Shown here: positions 45,506 to 54,656 of the stretch, in pieces | Position numbering within the stretch: the stretch's first letter is position 1 | Layout: every line of letters begins with the position of its first letter | Assembly (NCBI GenBank): GCA_027022365.1 | Contig: JALVYU010000026.1 | Coordinates: 372,001-436,000, forward strand | Direction of reading: 5' to 3' | Length of the DNA stretch: 64,000 bases | Source: Desulfurococcales archaeon | Lineage (GTDB): Archaea; Thermoproteota; Thermoprotei_A; Sulfolobales; Desulfurococcaceae | Translations under genes and position numbers: made by a program | Notes under the pieces: model-generated | Told to the model about the DNA's origin: nothing | Databases searched by the model: none | What the model saw: only the letters and a program-made list of their open reading frames with translations

Positions 45506-45940
45506 TTAATGTATTAGCTCTTTTTTAATAACCATTAAGGCTGAGACTAGGGCAGGGCTTGGCAGATTATTTGGTATTCCAGCCAATCTAATCGGTTCGA
45601 CGGTTAGGAGTTCCTTCTTGCTTGGCTCCTGATCCCCTCCATTAATTATAATACATGATCCTTCCTCGATATCCTCGATTTTCTTCTCGGAACCCCGGTC
45701 CGTGATAAAGTATCTCTTGCTAATGCCCAGCGTGGTTTCTAGATCCTCGATCTCCGGGACTAGAATAAGGGGTTTACCAAGTCTATAGGATATCCTGAAA
45801 GCCTCAGGTACACCGATCTGTGAGGCGGCGCCATAGGGCCTTATAATTATTGGGATCACATCGTTGAAAGCATACACTGTCTTGACAAAGTCCACGACTC
45901 TTTGAACACTCGATGGTGCATACAATGCTATATATAGCAT
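45506..45940 (-). CDS. Unknown protein, last gene of the MBF1-HflX-Trm56-TFE operon
   Basis: The 144-residue alpha/beta protein starts within TAATG, sharing one base with the stop of the methyltransferase gene. The C-terminal part (GGDQEPSKKE...AGIPNNLPSPALVSALMV) has the look of a Rossmann-like or SPOUT-type nucleotide-binding end. I do not recognise a family. Its position suggests it works with RNA modification or transcription, but this is only context. Confidence 0.65.
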   Translation of the reverse strand: MLYIALYAPSSVQRVVDFVKTVYAFNDVIPIIIRPYGAASQIGVPEAFRISYRLGKPLILVPEIEDLETTLGISKRYFITDRGSEKKIEDIEEGSCIIINGGDQEPSKKELLTVEPIRLAGIPNNLPSPALVSALMVIKKELIH

Positions 45941-46914
45941 TAGATATCACCCTCGTTAAGTAGTCTGGCAACGTATTCCGCTATAGCTCTTGAAAGGGGG
46001 ACGGGGACAGCCTCACCCACTTGATTATATTGTTCGTCTCTCCCTCCATAAAATACGAATTGGTCTGGAAAACCCATTAAACGTGCTTGTTCTCTCACCG
46101 TTAGAAGCCTATTCTCATAGGGATGGATGAACCGGGAACATCCAAGCACTGTCGGGGCGGGTTTTGAGGGATCTAGACGTATTAGATTCGGTAACCTGCG
46201 TCTTGCCCCTTCATAATAGATGAGGGCCTCTCCATATCTCAGTCTCGATACGCGTTTGAGCTTCCTTAAGGGTAAAGGAGGCGGGGGCTCATGGTTTGGG
46301 AGAAGCATGCCTGGTTTGGGCATGTTGGAAAGCGCTTCTCCTACTGTTACTAATCTCTTATGCTTCTTAGGAGTGATCTTAATATTTGATATGAACACTC
46401 TAATTCTATGGCTAGGGGTCCCATAATCTTCTGCTCTCAGCACATTAAAGTAGATCTTATCATATCCTGCTCTTCTGAATTCTCTCATTAGCGCGTACTT
46501 GAGGCCGTTATCCATTATTGCCGGAACGTTTTCCATGATAAATACTCGGGGCTTGAGAATCCCAATTACTCTTATAAAATGTAGTGTCAATTGACCCTGC
46601 GGGTCTTTATAAAGCCTATTAATAGGGTCTTTCTGTCTGCGAGGGTTTGCGCCCGTATATGGCTCACAAGGGGGTGAACCGATAACCAGGTCTATTTCTT
46701 CGCTACCTAGAAGCTCATAAAGAATGGAGCTACTTATCTTCTTTATATCTTCCATTACCACAAGTGTTTGAGGAAAGTTTGCCGAAAAACTCAGGGCTGC
46801 GGGCCGGAAATTATCGATTGCTAGCAAACACTTAAATCTGCCTTGCTGATGAAATCCTTCGGAGAATCCTCCTGCTCCAGAAAATAAATCTACATATTTA
46901 TACACGTTCCCCAA
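45940..46914 (-). CDS. C5-cytosine methyltransferase fold protein
   Basis: The 324-residue protein has the motifs of the DNA C5-methyltransferase family: I DLFSGAGGFSEGF, IV GSPPCEPYTGANP with catalytic Cys83, VI ENVP, VIII HRIRVFI and X NQVGEAVPVPLS. Motif IV has Glu where Gln is usual (PPCQ). The target-recognition region is short. No restriction enzyme is nearby. It is two bases after TFE in an operon with Trm56, HflX and MBF1, so an RNA substrate is possible as well as DNA. Confidence 0.88.
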   Translation of the reverse strand: MGNVYKYVDLFSGAGGFSEGFHQQGRFKCLLAIDNFRPAALSFSANFPQTLVVMEDIKKISSSILYELLGSEEIDLVIGSPPCEPYTGANPRRQKDPINRLYKDPQGQLTLHFIRVIGILKPRVFIMENVPAIMDNGLKYALMREFRRAGYDKIYFNVLRAEDYGTPSHRIRVFISNIKITPKKHKRLVTVGEALSNMPKPGMLLPNHEPPPPLPLRKLKRVSRLRYGEALIYYEGARRRLPNLIRLDPSKPAPTVLGCSRFIHPYENRLLTVREQARLMGFPDQFVFYGGRDEQYNQVGEAVPVPLSRAIAEYVARLLNEGDI

Positions 46915-46916
46915 AA

Positions 46917-47465
46917 CTAGATCGCACCCAGGAAAGCCAGATCAGCTTCGATTTCTTTTATCTTCTTCCTTAAGACCTTAATTGATTCTGAGGGATCATA
47001 TTCGTCTAGCGGTGCACCGTCTATTGGACATATGTAATCGTAGTCCATCGCCTCATCTAATGAGTATCTTCTACCACAGACCGGGCACTCGTAGAGAATA
47101 GTGTTCTCTTCATATTCTAGTCTTGTCTTGAGTTTATCTAATGTCTTCTTCAATCTGCTTATGAGTACTCCTTCTAGCTGTTCTCGATTAAGGATCCAGC
47201 CGTGAATAGTTCTATCATCTAGTTTAACCTTCCTGTACGAAATAATTGCTTCTTCGGCCAGCTTTTGGAGAATTCTGCGAGCCTCATTAGATTTTATGCC
47301 GAGTTCTTTACCCAGAGTTTCTTCGGCGACAACACCCCTGCTTCTAATAATATGTGTAATTACTTTTCTAGCATTAGGCCCGTACATCCTAGTTATTAGT
47401 TCTACTATGGCATCCTCGATGATTTTCTCACGATCTCTAATTCTTCCTTGTTTCTTTTTCGCCAA
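46917..47465 (-). CDS. tfe: Transcription factor E alpha subunit
   Basis: The 182-residue factor has the winged-helix domain (residues 15-85, with [17 protein letters not shown]) and a zinc ribbon (CPVC...CPID near 125-145). TFE-alpha aids promoter opening with RNA polymerase and TBP/TFB. It overlaps the Trm56 gene by 29 bases and precedes the methyltransferase gene by two bases. Confidence 0.94.
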   Translation of the reverse strand: MAKKKQGRIRDREKIIEDAIVELITRMYGPNARKVITHIIRSRGVVAEETLGKELGIKSNEARRILQKLAEEAIISYRKVKLDDRTIHGWILNREQLEGVLISRLKKTLDKLKTRLEYEENTILYECPVCGRRYSLDEAMDYDYICPIDGAPLDEYDPSESIKVLRKKIKEIEADLAFLGAI

Positions 47466-47991
47466 CGTTGATCACCTTTTTACCATGAGCACAGGGCTCT
47501 ATGATAACTTTAGCGTTTGGAAATGATAAATGTAGTTCACGGCCCTCGAACAGTCTGTCCAGAAACACAGCTAAGGCGGCAACCTCGGAGTGAGGCTGAT
47601 GTCCGATAGCGACATTATAGTCGGCAATATCGTAGAAATATCTAGGCACTTTCTCTGCACCCACGACGATTAATAAGTCCCTATTAGTATTTCTTATCTT
47701 GTCTATCACATCGTCGATGTGAAGCCCATACATTGTCAGATGAACAATAATTCCATTTTCTCGTTTCCATTTCTCCATATACCTCCTATGGTCAACGCCC
47801 ATCTCTACGTGGAGCTTACCGCCCCATCTCTCTTCCACCTTCCTAATAGTCTCCATTATTTTCTTGTCAACTACGTCTGTAAGGATAAACCCATTAGCGC
47901 CGAAAGCCCTGGCGACCAGTGCCACATGTGTTGTTATTCTTTTATCTCGCCCCGGTCTATGCCCGTATCTCAACACATATATTCTCCGCAT
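47437..47991 (-). CDS. trm56: tRNA (cytidine-56) 2'-O-methyltransferase
   Basis: The 184-residue SPOUT enzyme begins [21 protein letters not shown], the archaeal aTrm56 signature, and contains [10 protein letters not shown] and VVGAEKVP with the knotted SAM-binding core. It methylates C56 in the T loop of tRNAs. It overlaps both hflX (35 bases) and tfe (29 bases). Confidence 0.94.
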   Translation of the reverse strand: MRRIYVLRYGHRPGRDKRITTHVALVARAFGANGFILTDVVDKKIMETIRKVEERWGGKLHVEMGVDHRRYMEKWKRENGIIVHLTMYGLHIDDVIDKIRNTNRDLLIVVGAEKVPRYFYDIADYNVAIGHQPHSEVAALAVFLDRLFEGRELHLSFPNAKVIIEPCAHGKKVINVGEKETRKN

Positions 47992-49048
47992 TTAGATCAC
48001 CACTTGAAATATCGTTGATAAGCCTCTTGAGCAATTCTATATTATAGCCCGTTCTAGCAGAGATCATTATGGGTATTTCGGAAGGCTCTAATAGCTTATC
48101 GAGTTTTCTGAGTATTCCCGTCAAGTCTTGCAGATCTATAAGGTCGATTTTATTCAATGCGATAATTACTGGTTTTCCGTGAATACCTAGGCCGAGTAAA
48201 ATCTTTCTCGTCTCTCTAAGCTCTTTTAAAGTTTCATCAATCCCCTTAGAAATATCAATTACATTAACTATTATATCGGAGTAAACTATTTCTTCCAGTG
48301 TTGCATAGAATGCATCAATGATCTCGGGAGGAAGATCTCTGATAAACCCGACAGTATCTATAACAATGAATTTCTTCCCATTGAAAAAGAAGGAGCCAGT
48401 CTTAGGATTGAGTGTTGTAAACGGCTCGGGTCCTACTGGTTTATTATAGCCTGTTAATGTATTGAATAGTGTGGTTTTACCTGAGCACGTATATCCTACT
48501 ATAGAGACGTGAGGCAAGCCATATTTGATCCTCTTTTTCCTTCTTATCTCTCTCGTCTTACTCAATTTACGTAGTTCTCTCCTTATCCGTGCTTCACGCT
48601 CTTTCGCCATTTTATAGTATTTTTCATAGCCATAACGTCCCGAGCCGAGGAATCCGTGAAGTTCGCCTAGTTTTGCTCTTCTAATAGCTTCTTTGATAAT
48701 TGGCAACCTATGCTTTAATCTTGCTAATTCTATCTGCATCTTTGCTTCTTTGCTCCCAGCATGTAACGCAAATATTTCGAGGATTAGGTCGATCCGATCA
48801 ACGGGTTCTTTCCCGGTTGTCCGTAGTAGATTGATCTTTTGAACGGGTCTAAGTCTGTCTAAAACTATGATCTCAGACTCAGTATTTTTGATGTATTCAA
48901 GCCTATTCATGGGAATATAGTACTTTGGATTAGGTCTACGCACATATATTATGTCTTCGATTTCAGTATAAACCGTTCTTACCAGGGCGAGTTCTTCCTC
49001 GAGGTGACCCCTGTATTTATGCGGTATGAAAACCAGTGCTGTGTTCAT
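47957..49048 (-). CDS. hflX: GTPase HflX
   Basis: The 363-residue GTPase has the HflX N-terminal domain (about residues 1-120), a basic helical linker (130-185) and the G domain: G1 [11 protein letters not shown]3 DTVG, G4 NKID. HflX binds the large ribosomal subunit and can split stalled ribosomes. Downstream of MBF1 by five bases in the six-gene operon. Confidence 0.94.
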   Translation of the reverse strand: MNTALVFIPHKYRGHLEEELALVRTVYTEIEDIIYVRRPNPKYYIPMNRLEYIKNTESEIIVLDRLRPVQKINLLRTTGKEPVDRIDLILEIFALHAGSKEAKMQIELARLKHRLPIIKEAIRRAKLGELHGFLGSGRYGYEKYYKMAKEREARIRRELRKLSKTREIRRKKRIKYGLPHVSIVGYTCSGKTTLFNTLTGYNKPVGPEPFTTLNPKTGSFFFNGKKFIVIDTVGFIRDLPPEIIDAFYATLEEIVYSDIIVNVIDISKGIDETLKELRETRKILLGLGIHGKPVIIALNKIDLIDLQDLTGILRKLDKLLEPSEIPIMISARTGYNIELLKRLINDISSGDLNAENICVEIRA

Positions 49049-49053
49049 TGGAA

Positions 49054-49581
49054 CTACTTCCCTTCTTTCCTAATCTTTATCAAGTCACCTATGGTGAAGT
49101 AGTCGTCCCCCTTCCTACTCTTATAGTCAAATTCAACCTCGTCTGCAATAGGCTCTAATAGAGTTATTCCCAGTACTTTTTCGAGTCTTCTAGCAAGCTC
49201 GATGCTTGGTTTTAGGCGTCCAGCCTCAATTCTCTTTATCACATTCTCTTTTTCTCTAACTTTTTGCGCCAGTACTTTCTGGGTCCATCCAAGTCTTTGT
49301 CTAGCCCTTCTTATTCTCTCGGCATAGTCTTCTATAATCTCGTAATCGTCCTCAAGTATTCTTCTAGGTATTCTCCTCGGCGGCCTGGGCTTTACGGGTC
49401 TGGGCTTCCGAGTTGCTAATGATGGGGTAGTAAATGTTCTTTGGGTGGGAACGCCTCTTTTCTTCATTAGCCTGTTATAGCATTGCGGACAAACAGTCAT
49501 TACTACTCCTTCAACCATAACAGTTCTACATAGTCGTTCATCTGGGATCTCTCTGCCGCACAACTCGCAGTAGCAGGGCAT
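49054..49581 (-). CDS. Multiprotein bridging factor 1 homolog (MBF1)
   Basis: The 175-residue protein has an N-terminal zinc ribbon (CELC and CPQC) and a Cro-type helix-turn-helix (RQRLGWTQKVLAQKVREKENVIKRIEAG). Archaeal MBF1 binds the ribosome and may link transcription with translation. Probable first gene of the operon that continues with hflX; divergent from the PAN gene. Confidence 0.93.
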   Translation of the reverse strand: MPCYCELCGREIPDERLCRTVMVEGVVMTVCPQCYNRLMKKRGVPTQRTFTTPSLATRKPRPVKPRPPRRIPRRILEDDYEIIEDYAERIRRARQRLGWTQKVLAQKVREKENVIKRIEAGRLKPSIELARRLEKVLGITLLEPIADEVEFDYKSRKGDDYFTIGDLIKIRKEGK

Positions 49582-49662
49582 TTTCTCATCCTCAGATAGT
49601 GATATTAGATACTATGGTTTTTAGGGGTAGATATAACCATTAGTACTTAGGGGTTGATGCTT

Positions 49663-50871
49663 ATGAGCACTAATGAGCCTAAGGACACGTTAACAGGTAA
49701 GATGAGCACTGATGACTATATTAGGTTCTTGGAGTCGAAGCTGAGATGGTTGGAAGTCGAGAAGGAGAGACTGAAAATGCAGATAAAGTATTATCAGACC
49801 GAGATTGAGAAACTATTATCTCCCCCACTCGTAGAGGCAATAGTGATCGATGTACTCGATGATGGAAGAGCTATTGTTAAAAGCACTACTGGGCCAAACC
49901 TGATTGTGAGTATCAGCGAGAAGATAGATAAGGAGAAGCTTCATCCGGGGATGCATGTCGCGTTAAACCAGAGGGGTTCAACGATCGTTGAAATACTTCC
50001 GGATTACGAAGACCCATACGTTAAATCGATGGAAGTGATCGAAAGACCGGAGGTTTCATTCAGTGATATAGGAGGTCTTAAGAGCCAGATCCAAGAGCTT
50101 AGAGAAGTTGTAGAACTACCCTTGAAGAACCCGGACTTATTTAGAGAAGTCGGTATTGAGCCTCCGAAGGGAGTACTCCTCTATGGCCCACCGGGATGCG
50201 GAAAAACGCTTCTAGCGAAAGCTGTAGCTCATGAGGCTGGTGCAACGTTTATCAGTATTGTTGGGAGCGAGCTTGTTCAGAAATTCATAGGTGAAGGTGC
50301 AAGAATAGTAAGAGAAGTCTTTAGACTAGCCAGGAAGAAAGCCCCTGCAATAGTATTTATTGACGAAATAGATGCTATAGCTGCAAGAAGACTTGATATC
50401 GGAACCAGTGGTGAGAGAGAAGTCCAGAGAACCCTTATGCAGCTACTTGCAGAAATAGATGGGTTTAAGTCTCTCGATAATGTTAAGATAATAGCAGCTA
50501 CTAATAGAATAGACATACTTGACCCGGCTATTCTGAGGCCTGGAAGATTTGACCGGCTAATCGAGGTTCCACTACCCGACCTAAATGCCAGGTACGAGAT
50601 ATTCAAAGTACATACACGTAGGATGAAGCTCAAAGGCGTGGATCTGTACGAATTAGCTCGCCGCACTGAAGGAGCTACGGGAGCCGAGATCAAGGCTATA
50701 GTTACCGAGGCCGGATATAATGCTATACGTGATGGACGCAAATACGTTACTATGACTGATTTCATTAGGGCTGTCGACAAGGTTATGTCGAAGAAACACA
50801 TACGTGATAATAATATGAAGTATCTGGACAACGAGCGTGAGAAAAGAAGATTCTCACCGATATTCCAGTAG
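49663..50871 (+). CDS. pan: Proteasome-activating nucleotidase PAN
   Basis: The 402-residue AAA+ ATPase has an N-terminal coiled coil (about 15-50), an OB domain, Walker A GPPGCGKT, Walker [10 protein letters not shown] and the second region of homology with RPGRFD. It unfolds substrates for the 20S core. The C-terminus is SPIFQ: the last three residues (I-F-Q) fit hydrophobic-aromatic-any but with Phe in place of the Tyr of the HbYX docking motif. ATG at 49663 follows GGGGTTGAT; two upstream in-frame starts exist. Confidence 0.95.
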   Translation: MSTNEPKDTLTGKMSTDDYIRFLESKLRWLEVEKERLKMQIKYYQTEIEKLLSPPLVEAIVIDVLDDGRAIVKSTTGPNLIVSISEKIDKEKLHPGMHVALNQRGSTIVEILPDYEDPYVKSMEVIERPEVSFSDIGGLKSQIQELREVVELPLKNPDLFREVGIEPPKGVLLYGPPGCGKTLLAKAVAHEAGATFISIVGSELVQKFIGEGARIVREVFRLARKKAPAIVFIDEIDAIAARRLDIGTSGEREVQRTLMQLLAEIDGFKSLDNVKIIAATNRIDILDPAILRPGRFDRLIEVPLPDLNARYEIFKVHTRRMKLKGVDLYELARRTEGATGAEIKAIVTEAGYNAIRDGRKYVTMTDFIRAVDKVMSKKHIRDNNMKYLDNEREKRRFSPIFQ

Positions 50872-50885
50872 AACGGTGTTGGTTT

Positions 50886-51371
50886 TTGCTAGTTCGTCCT
50901 CCAACTCTTTCTGAACTGAGAGAGCTAAGAACAATAGCTAAACTACAGTTTAGAGGGATACCTGATGCTTTTATTCCTGAAGATATACGTCTCGTATTGA
51001 GTCCATCTACGCATAAAATAAGATATCTTATTCTTGATGGTAAACATTATTTGTCGGTGAGAGCTAGTGATTATAGATTCGTACTTCATATTCCTGCGGG
51101 GCTAACATTACATAAATTGTTGCCTCAGCCATTCTGTAGAGTTTATGTTAGCCATAAATATGCTGGTTTCATAGCTGATGGGGGAAACGTGTTTACCAAG
51201 CATGTTGTATGGGCGGATCCAGATATAAGACCCGGCGATGAAGTTGTTGTGATAGATTATGATACAGGAGAAGTTATTGGTGTAGGGAAAGCCTCTAAGC
51301 CCGGATGGGAAATGATATATTATGGATGGGGCGAGGGAGTTAGGATTAGGGAGGGAATAAACGAGGTATAA
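50886..51371 (+). CDS. PUA-domain protein resembling the C-terminal half of archaeosine TGT
   Basis: The 161-residue protein has the layout of the C-terminal domains of archaeal tRNA-guanine transglycosylase: KLQFRGIPDAFIPEDIRL...KIRYLILDGK, then a PUA with GGNVFTKHVVWADPDIRPGDEVVVID and a closing GVGKASKPGWEM. Start TTG. It is 14 bases after PAN. The catalytic TGT gene is 0.7 kb away in the opposite direction and lacks an evident PUA, so the enzyme appears split into two genes. Confidence 0.75.
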   Translation: MLVRPPTLSELRELRTIAKLQFRGIPDAFIPEDIRLVLSPSTHKIRYLILDGKHYLSVRASDYRFVLHIPAGLTLHKLLPQPFCRVYVSHKYAGFIADGGNVFTKHVVWADPDIRPGDEVVVIDYDTGEVIGVGKASKPGWEMIYYGWGEGVRIREGINEV

Positions 51372-51375
51372 AATC

Positions 51376-52125
51376 TTGGTTGCAAGGATAAAGGCCTTTA
51401 TGCTTAAGGGATTTGATCCATCAGAACTCAAAGGCTCGATCTTCGTGACGGGTTATCAGGGCTTTGGAATGGTCGGATATCTAGCTAGTAGACACATAGC
51501 TATGGAACTGAGTCTTCAACGCGTAGGCTTTATAAAAACACAGCACATGCCCGAAGCAACATTCTATAAAAAAGGATATGGGCTCACCTATCCTTTCGAA
51601 CTGTATTATGGTGTTGTAAATAATAAGAAACTACTGGTACTCGTTAACCACGGTACACCCCATGTACGTGAAAGAACAAGATACGCCGAATATCTGGGCT
51701 CTTGGCTTAAAAGTGTAGGTGTTAGCGAAGCCATACTTATAGGCGGTTTGGACCCTGCTGTAAGGGAGAAAGAAGATGAGAAATACCGGTGGATCCCGAT
51801 AGGAGATTGTAAGAGACAGCTGGATGCACCATTGCTCGAAGAAAAACACGTTATAGGACCTCTTGCTCTAACAATGTTGTTCCTAGAAGCCAACGATATT
51901 CCAGGCGTGGCTATATTTGCTTATACGGAGCTGTACCGCCCGGATCCTAGGGCTACTGCTGTTGCTGTCGATATTATCTCAGATATACTGGGGGTTAAGA
52001 TAAAGACTGATCGCCTCCTGGAAGAAGCTAAGGTTATAGAGAGGATCGAGGAGAAGAAAAAAGAGATGCTCAAGGCTCTTGAAGGCGAGGTTGAGACCGA
52101 ACGAGAACATCCAATGTATGTCTAG
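51376..52125 (+). CDS. PAC2-family proteasome assembly chaperone-like protein
   Basis: The 249-residue protein has the PAC2/DUF75 pattern (GSIFVTGYQGFGMVGYLASRHI, described from residue 20, then GGLDPA and TELYRPDPRA). The C-terminal 45 residues are a charged helix ending HPMYV, so the last three residues (M-Y-V) are a HbYX motif as used to dock on proteasome alpha rings. Start TTG after GAGGT. In the same direction as PAN. The 3' end overlaps tgtA by 56 bases. Confidence 0.85.
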   Translation: MVARIKAFMLKGFDPSELKGSIFVTGYQGFGMVGYLASRHIAMELSLQRVGFIKTQHMPEATFYKKGYGLTYPFELYYGVVNNKKLLVLVNHGTPHVRERTRYAEYLGSWLKSVGVSEAILIGGLDPAVREKEDEKYRWIPIGDCKRQLDAPLLEEKHVIGPLALTMLFLEANDIPGVAIFAYTELYRPDPRATAVAVDIISDILGVKIKTDRLLEEAKVIERIEEKKKEMLKALEGEVETEREHPMYV

Positions 52126-53653
52126 CGCATTTAATACCGTGCCCTAAAAGCATATCACATACTGTTTCTGATAGGCTTTCGGACCAGGAATCCCCAACAT
52201 AATATATTATTACCTCAACTATACTCTTTCCAACCTCCTCGAGTCTTATTATTGTATCAGCAATCTCATTTGAGCTTTCGATAATGGTATAACGGTCGAT
52301 GTTGTCATTGTATTCATGCTGGAAGAACGGGTAAGTGTTGGAAAGACTTGGTGAAAATACGCCTAGGAATGGATGATAAAATAGGCATTTTTCATCGGGA
52401 ATTATTTCTTTAACTAACTCGATGATGTTGCTATAAGGTTTCCTAATAGCTGGTACTAAGTAAATGGTATTTCCAAGATTTAGCTTAGACAAGACGAAGT
52501 CGTATACGTTCTTTTTAATTACTCTGAGTCTTGGATGATATAAGCTATCGTAGTCGTTCATCATTATAGCGAAGGTATTAGGTTTTGTGAGAGGATTATA
52601 TTTTTCGAGTAGCCTAACGTATTTCTTAACTATATTAAACGCTGATCTAAGCGATGGGTGAGCTTTGCTCTTATATTCGAGATACTCCCATAACCTACCT
52701 TCCTTTATATGTTCCTTGATTTTCCTGAGCTCCTCCATGAGGACGTATAGATTATGGGTCGCTAATAATTTGATCTGCTCTTTTCTCTTTAGACTCTTTA
52801 GCTCTGCCAGTGTATATCTGGAACATACTGGGCAATTGCATGGAAGATAGGTTAGCTCGTCTAACCGTCTTGTCCCTGTCTCAGTCATGTAGCGGCCGTC
52901 TCGAGCGTATAGAATATAGCTCGCACTATCAAAAAGATCTGCACCCAAGGCTACTAGAAAAGGTAGAATCATCGGGTGCCCGACACCGAATACGTGGAGT
53001 GGTTTCTGAGGGGGCAAATGTAATCTTGCTAGTGCGACAAGCTCTACTATGTCCGCATAATCATATCTTTCGAGAAGTACTGTAGGAGAACCTAGTGCGT
53101 GGATGTGGTAGGGATACTTCCATGCGCGTAGGCTGGAGTAGAGCACGAGATCCCTATATGGTGCCCCTTGAATAGGGAGAACCCATAATTGATCAGTATC
53201 CATTATTAGAGGTAAGGCTTCTGTTGCTCTATCAAAAGTCTCAAAGACAGCTCTACGTGCTTCTTCCCATGACATTTTAGTTCCTGTTGGTACATCAAGT
53301 ATAACGCCGATGTCAACGCCGATCTGTTTCTCATACTCGATTATTGTCTTATTATCTATTTCAATGTCTCCATAAACCAGTACTTGGTATCCCCCAGAAT
53401 CGGTCATAATTACTTTGTTCCATTTTAGCGTGTCGTGTATGTTCTTGGGTCTTCCTCTATTTCTTCTGTAGAAGAGGTATGCATTTGTAATGAAGGCGTT
53501 AAAACCCATTTTCTCGATTACATATAAGGGCACATCTTGTCGAGTAGGATCAACTACGGGAAAAAGGTAGGGTGTTTCCATTGTTCCGTTTTTTGTTTTT
53601 AGCTTTGCTATCCTTCCAGCTAGATCATATTCTTTTGGGTCATAGTATTCCAA
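52070..53653 (-). CDS. tgtA: Archaeosine tRNA-guanine transglycosylase, catalytic part
   Basis: This enzyme exchanges G15 of tRNA for preQ0. The 527-residue protein has the catalytic-Asp context TDSGGYQ, DVPTGT, GVGHP and the zinc site CNCPVC with a distant His. The C-terminal 190 residues form an extra domain, but the usual terminal PUA domain is not seen; a PUA protein of the right type is encoded at 50886. TTG start one base after the SmAP3 stop region. Convergent with the PAC2 gene. Confidence 0.92.
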   Translation of the reverse strand: MEYYDPKEYDLAGRIAKLKTKNGTMETPYLFPVVDPTRQDVPLYVIEKMGFNAFITNAYLFYRRNRGRPKNIHDTLKWNKVIMTDSGGYQVLVYGDIEIDNKTIIEYEKQIGVDIGVILDVPTGTKMSWEEARRAVFETFDRATEALPLIMDTDQLWVLPIQGAPYRDLVLYSSLRAWKYPYHIHALGSPTVLLERYDYADIVELVALARLHLPPQKPLHVFGVGHPMILPFLVALGADLFDSASYILYARDGRYMTETGTRRLDELTYLPCNCPVCSRYTLAELKSLKRKEQIKLLATHNLYVLMEELRKIKEHIKEGRLWEYLEYKSKAHPSLRSAFNIVKKYVRLLEKYNPLTKPNTFAIMMNDYDSLYHPRLRVIKKNVYDFVLSKLNLGNTIYLVPAIRKPYSNIIELVKEIIPDEKCLFYHPFLGVFSPSLSNTYPFFQHEYNDNIDRYTIIESSNEIADTIIRLEEVGKSIVEVIIYYVGDSWSESLSETVCDMLLGHGIKCARHTLDVLVRSQPRLQEP

Positions 53654-53654
53654 A

Positions 53655-54107
53655 TTACTTTCCCTTTAGAACCTTCTTTCTTTCCTCCATATATTTCTGG
53701 AAGAACTCATAGATTGTCTGTGCTAATGGGCCTGTGCCTTCCACGCCTTTCTCTGTCACCTTGTAGCGGCTCTGGATAATCACAGCTCTAGCTTCAGGTA
53801 TTATCTTGATTAAATGCTCAGGTATACGCATGTTTCTCATGATGAACTCCTTAAAGTCTTCGGGCTCGAATAATGGTATTTCTGTTGTCAGTATCTCCGA
53901 GACTCTTTCTCCCTTGATAAATACTTTAGGATACGTATTACCATTGTTATCAACAGCGTTTTCCAACAATAGGTTCAGACTCGGATGATCGAAACCAACT
54001 AGTTTTCCCTCGTAATATCGTCCATCAGCAAGAATAACCTTGATCTTCTTGTCAACTAGGCCGGCGAGCTCAGCCGCTAATCGTCTGGAAGCATCGATTA
54101 TGCCCAT
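53655..54107 (-). CDS. SmAP3-type LSm protein with C-terminal domain
   Basis: The 150-residue protein has an Sm fold in the first 75 residues (KIKVILADGRYYEGKLVGFD and VFIKGERVSEI) and a second alpha-beta domain (about 80-150), the two-domain layout described for SmAP3 of crenarchaea. Likely RNA-binding. It is followed at once by tgtA, suggesting co-transcription. ATG follows AGGTGAT. Confidence 0.88.
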   Translation of the reverse strand: MGIIDASRRLAAELAGLVDKKIKVILADGRYYEGKLVGFDHPSLNLLLENAVDNNGNTYPKVFIKGERVSEILTTEIPLFEPEDFKEFIMRNMRIPEHLIKIIPEARAVIIQSRYKVTEKGVEGTGPLAQTIYEFFQKYMEERKKVLKGK

Positions 54108-54136
54108 ATCGTATCACCTTTAGGGAAAACTAATAT

Positions 54137-54186
54137 CCGAGTAGGGATATATTGAAATTGCGCTTATAATGATATGCCCTACTCGG
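54137..54186. promoter_or_regulatory. 10-bp inverted repeat across a divergent promoter
   Basis: CCGAGTAGGG (54137-54146) and CCCTACTCGG (54177-54186) form a perfect inverted repeat, 30 bases apart, each next to ATAT. They flank the TATA-like elements of the divergent SmAP3 and Rpo8 genes (ATATATTG on the left, CTTATAATG at about 54163 on the right). A symmetric operator, or paired promoter elements, is the likely explanation. Confidence 0.6.
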
Positions 54187-54196
54187 GGGTTACAAG

Positions 54197-54547
54197 ATGC
54201 CAATATACAAGTGTAGGATTGATAGTATTGAGCCGCTCAGGTTGCCCGATGTTTATAGGGCTAAGCTTAGCTGTGATAATGTATCAATGGAAGTAGAGCT
54301 TCATGAAAAGATAATGAAGTTAAAACAAGGGACGGATGTTGAGGTATATATTGATAAGAGTAAGGATAAGTGTCTGCAACATGATTTCTGTGGCCGAGCA
54401 CATGTAGTTTCGATCAATAAATTCGAAGACTATTATCGTGTGGTATTATCTATTGCGGGGCTTCTTGTTGTTATCAAGCTTCGTGAACAGCCTAGGGCAC
54501 CGTTTAAAGTTATGAATGAAGTATATGTTGGTATTAGATATGTTTAA
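54197..54547 (+). CDS. rpo8: RNA polymerase subunit Rpo8 (RpoG)
   Basis: The 116-residue protein is beta-rich and matches the crenarchaeal Rpb8 ortholog: KCRIDSIEPLRLPDVYRAKL, SCDNVSMEVELHEKIMKL, DFCGRAHVV, SIAGLLVVIKL and EVYVGIRY. Rpo8 is an OB-fold accessory subunit near the polymerase pore. Found mainly in Thermoproteota. GGGGGTT precedes the ATG. It heads a row with the next two genes. Confidence 0.75.
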   Translation: MPIYKCRIDSIEPLRLPDVYRAKLSCDNVSMEVELHEKIMKLKQGTDVEVYIDKSKDKCLQHDFCGRAHVVSINKFEDYYRVVLSIAGLLVVIKLREQPRAPFKVMNEVYVGIRYV

Positions 54548-54656
54548 GTTATGATATAATACCTTTCTTAGCAAAAATACTCCATTCTTGATCATGTATT
54601 TAAGCATATGTAAGATAATCTTCCTAAATAAGGGAGCCAATTATAGAGGGGCGATA

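Noticed and set aside
45940-46914. Restriction-modification system
   Set aside because: No restriction endonuclease or specificity gene near the methyltransferase; the neighbours are core transcription and tRNA genes.
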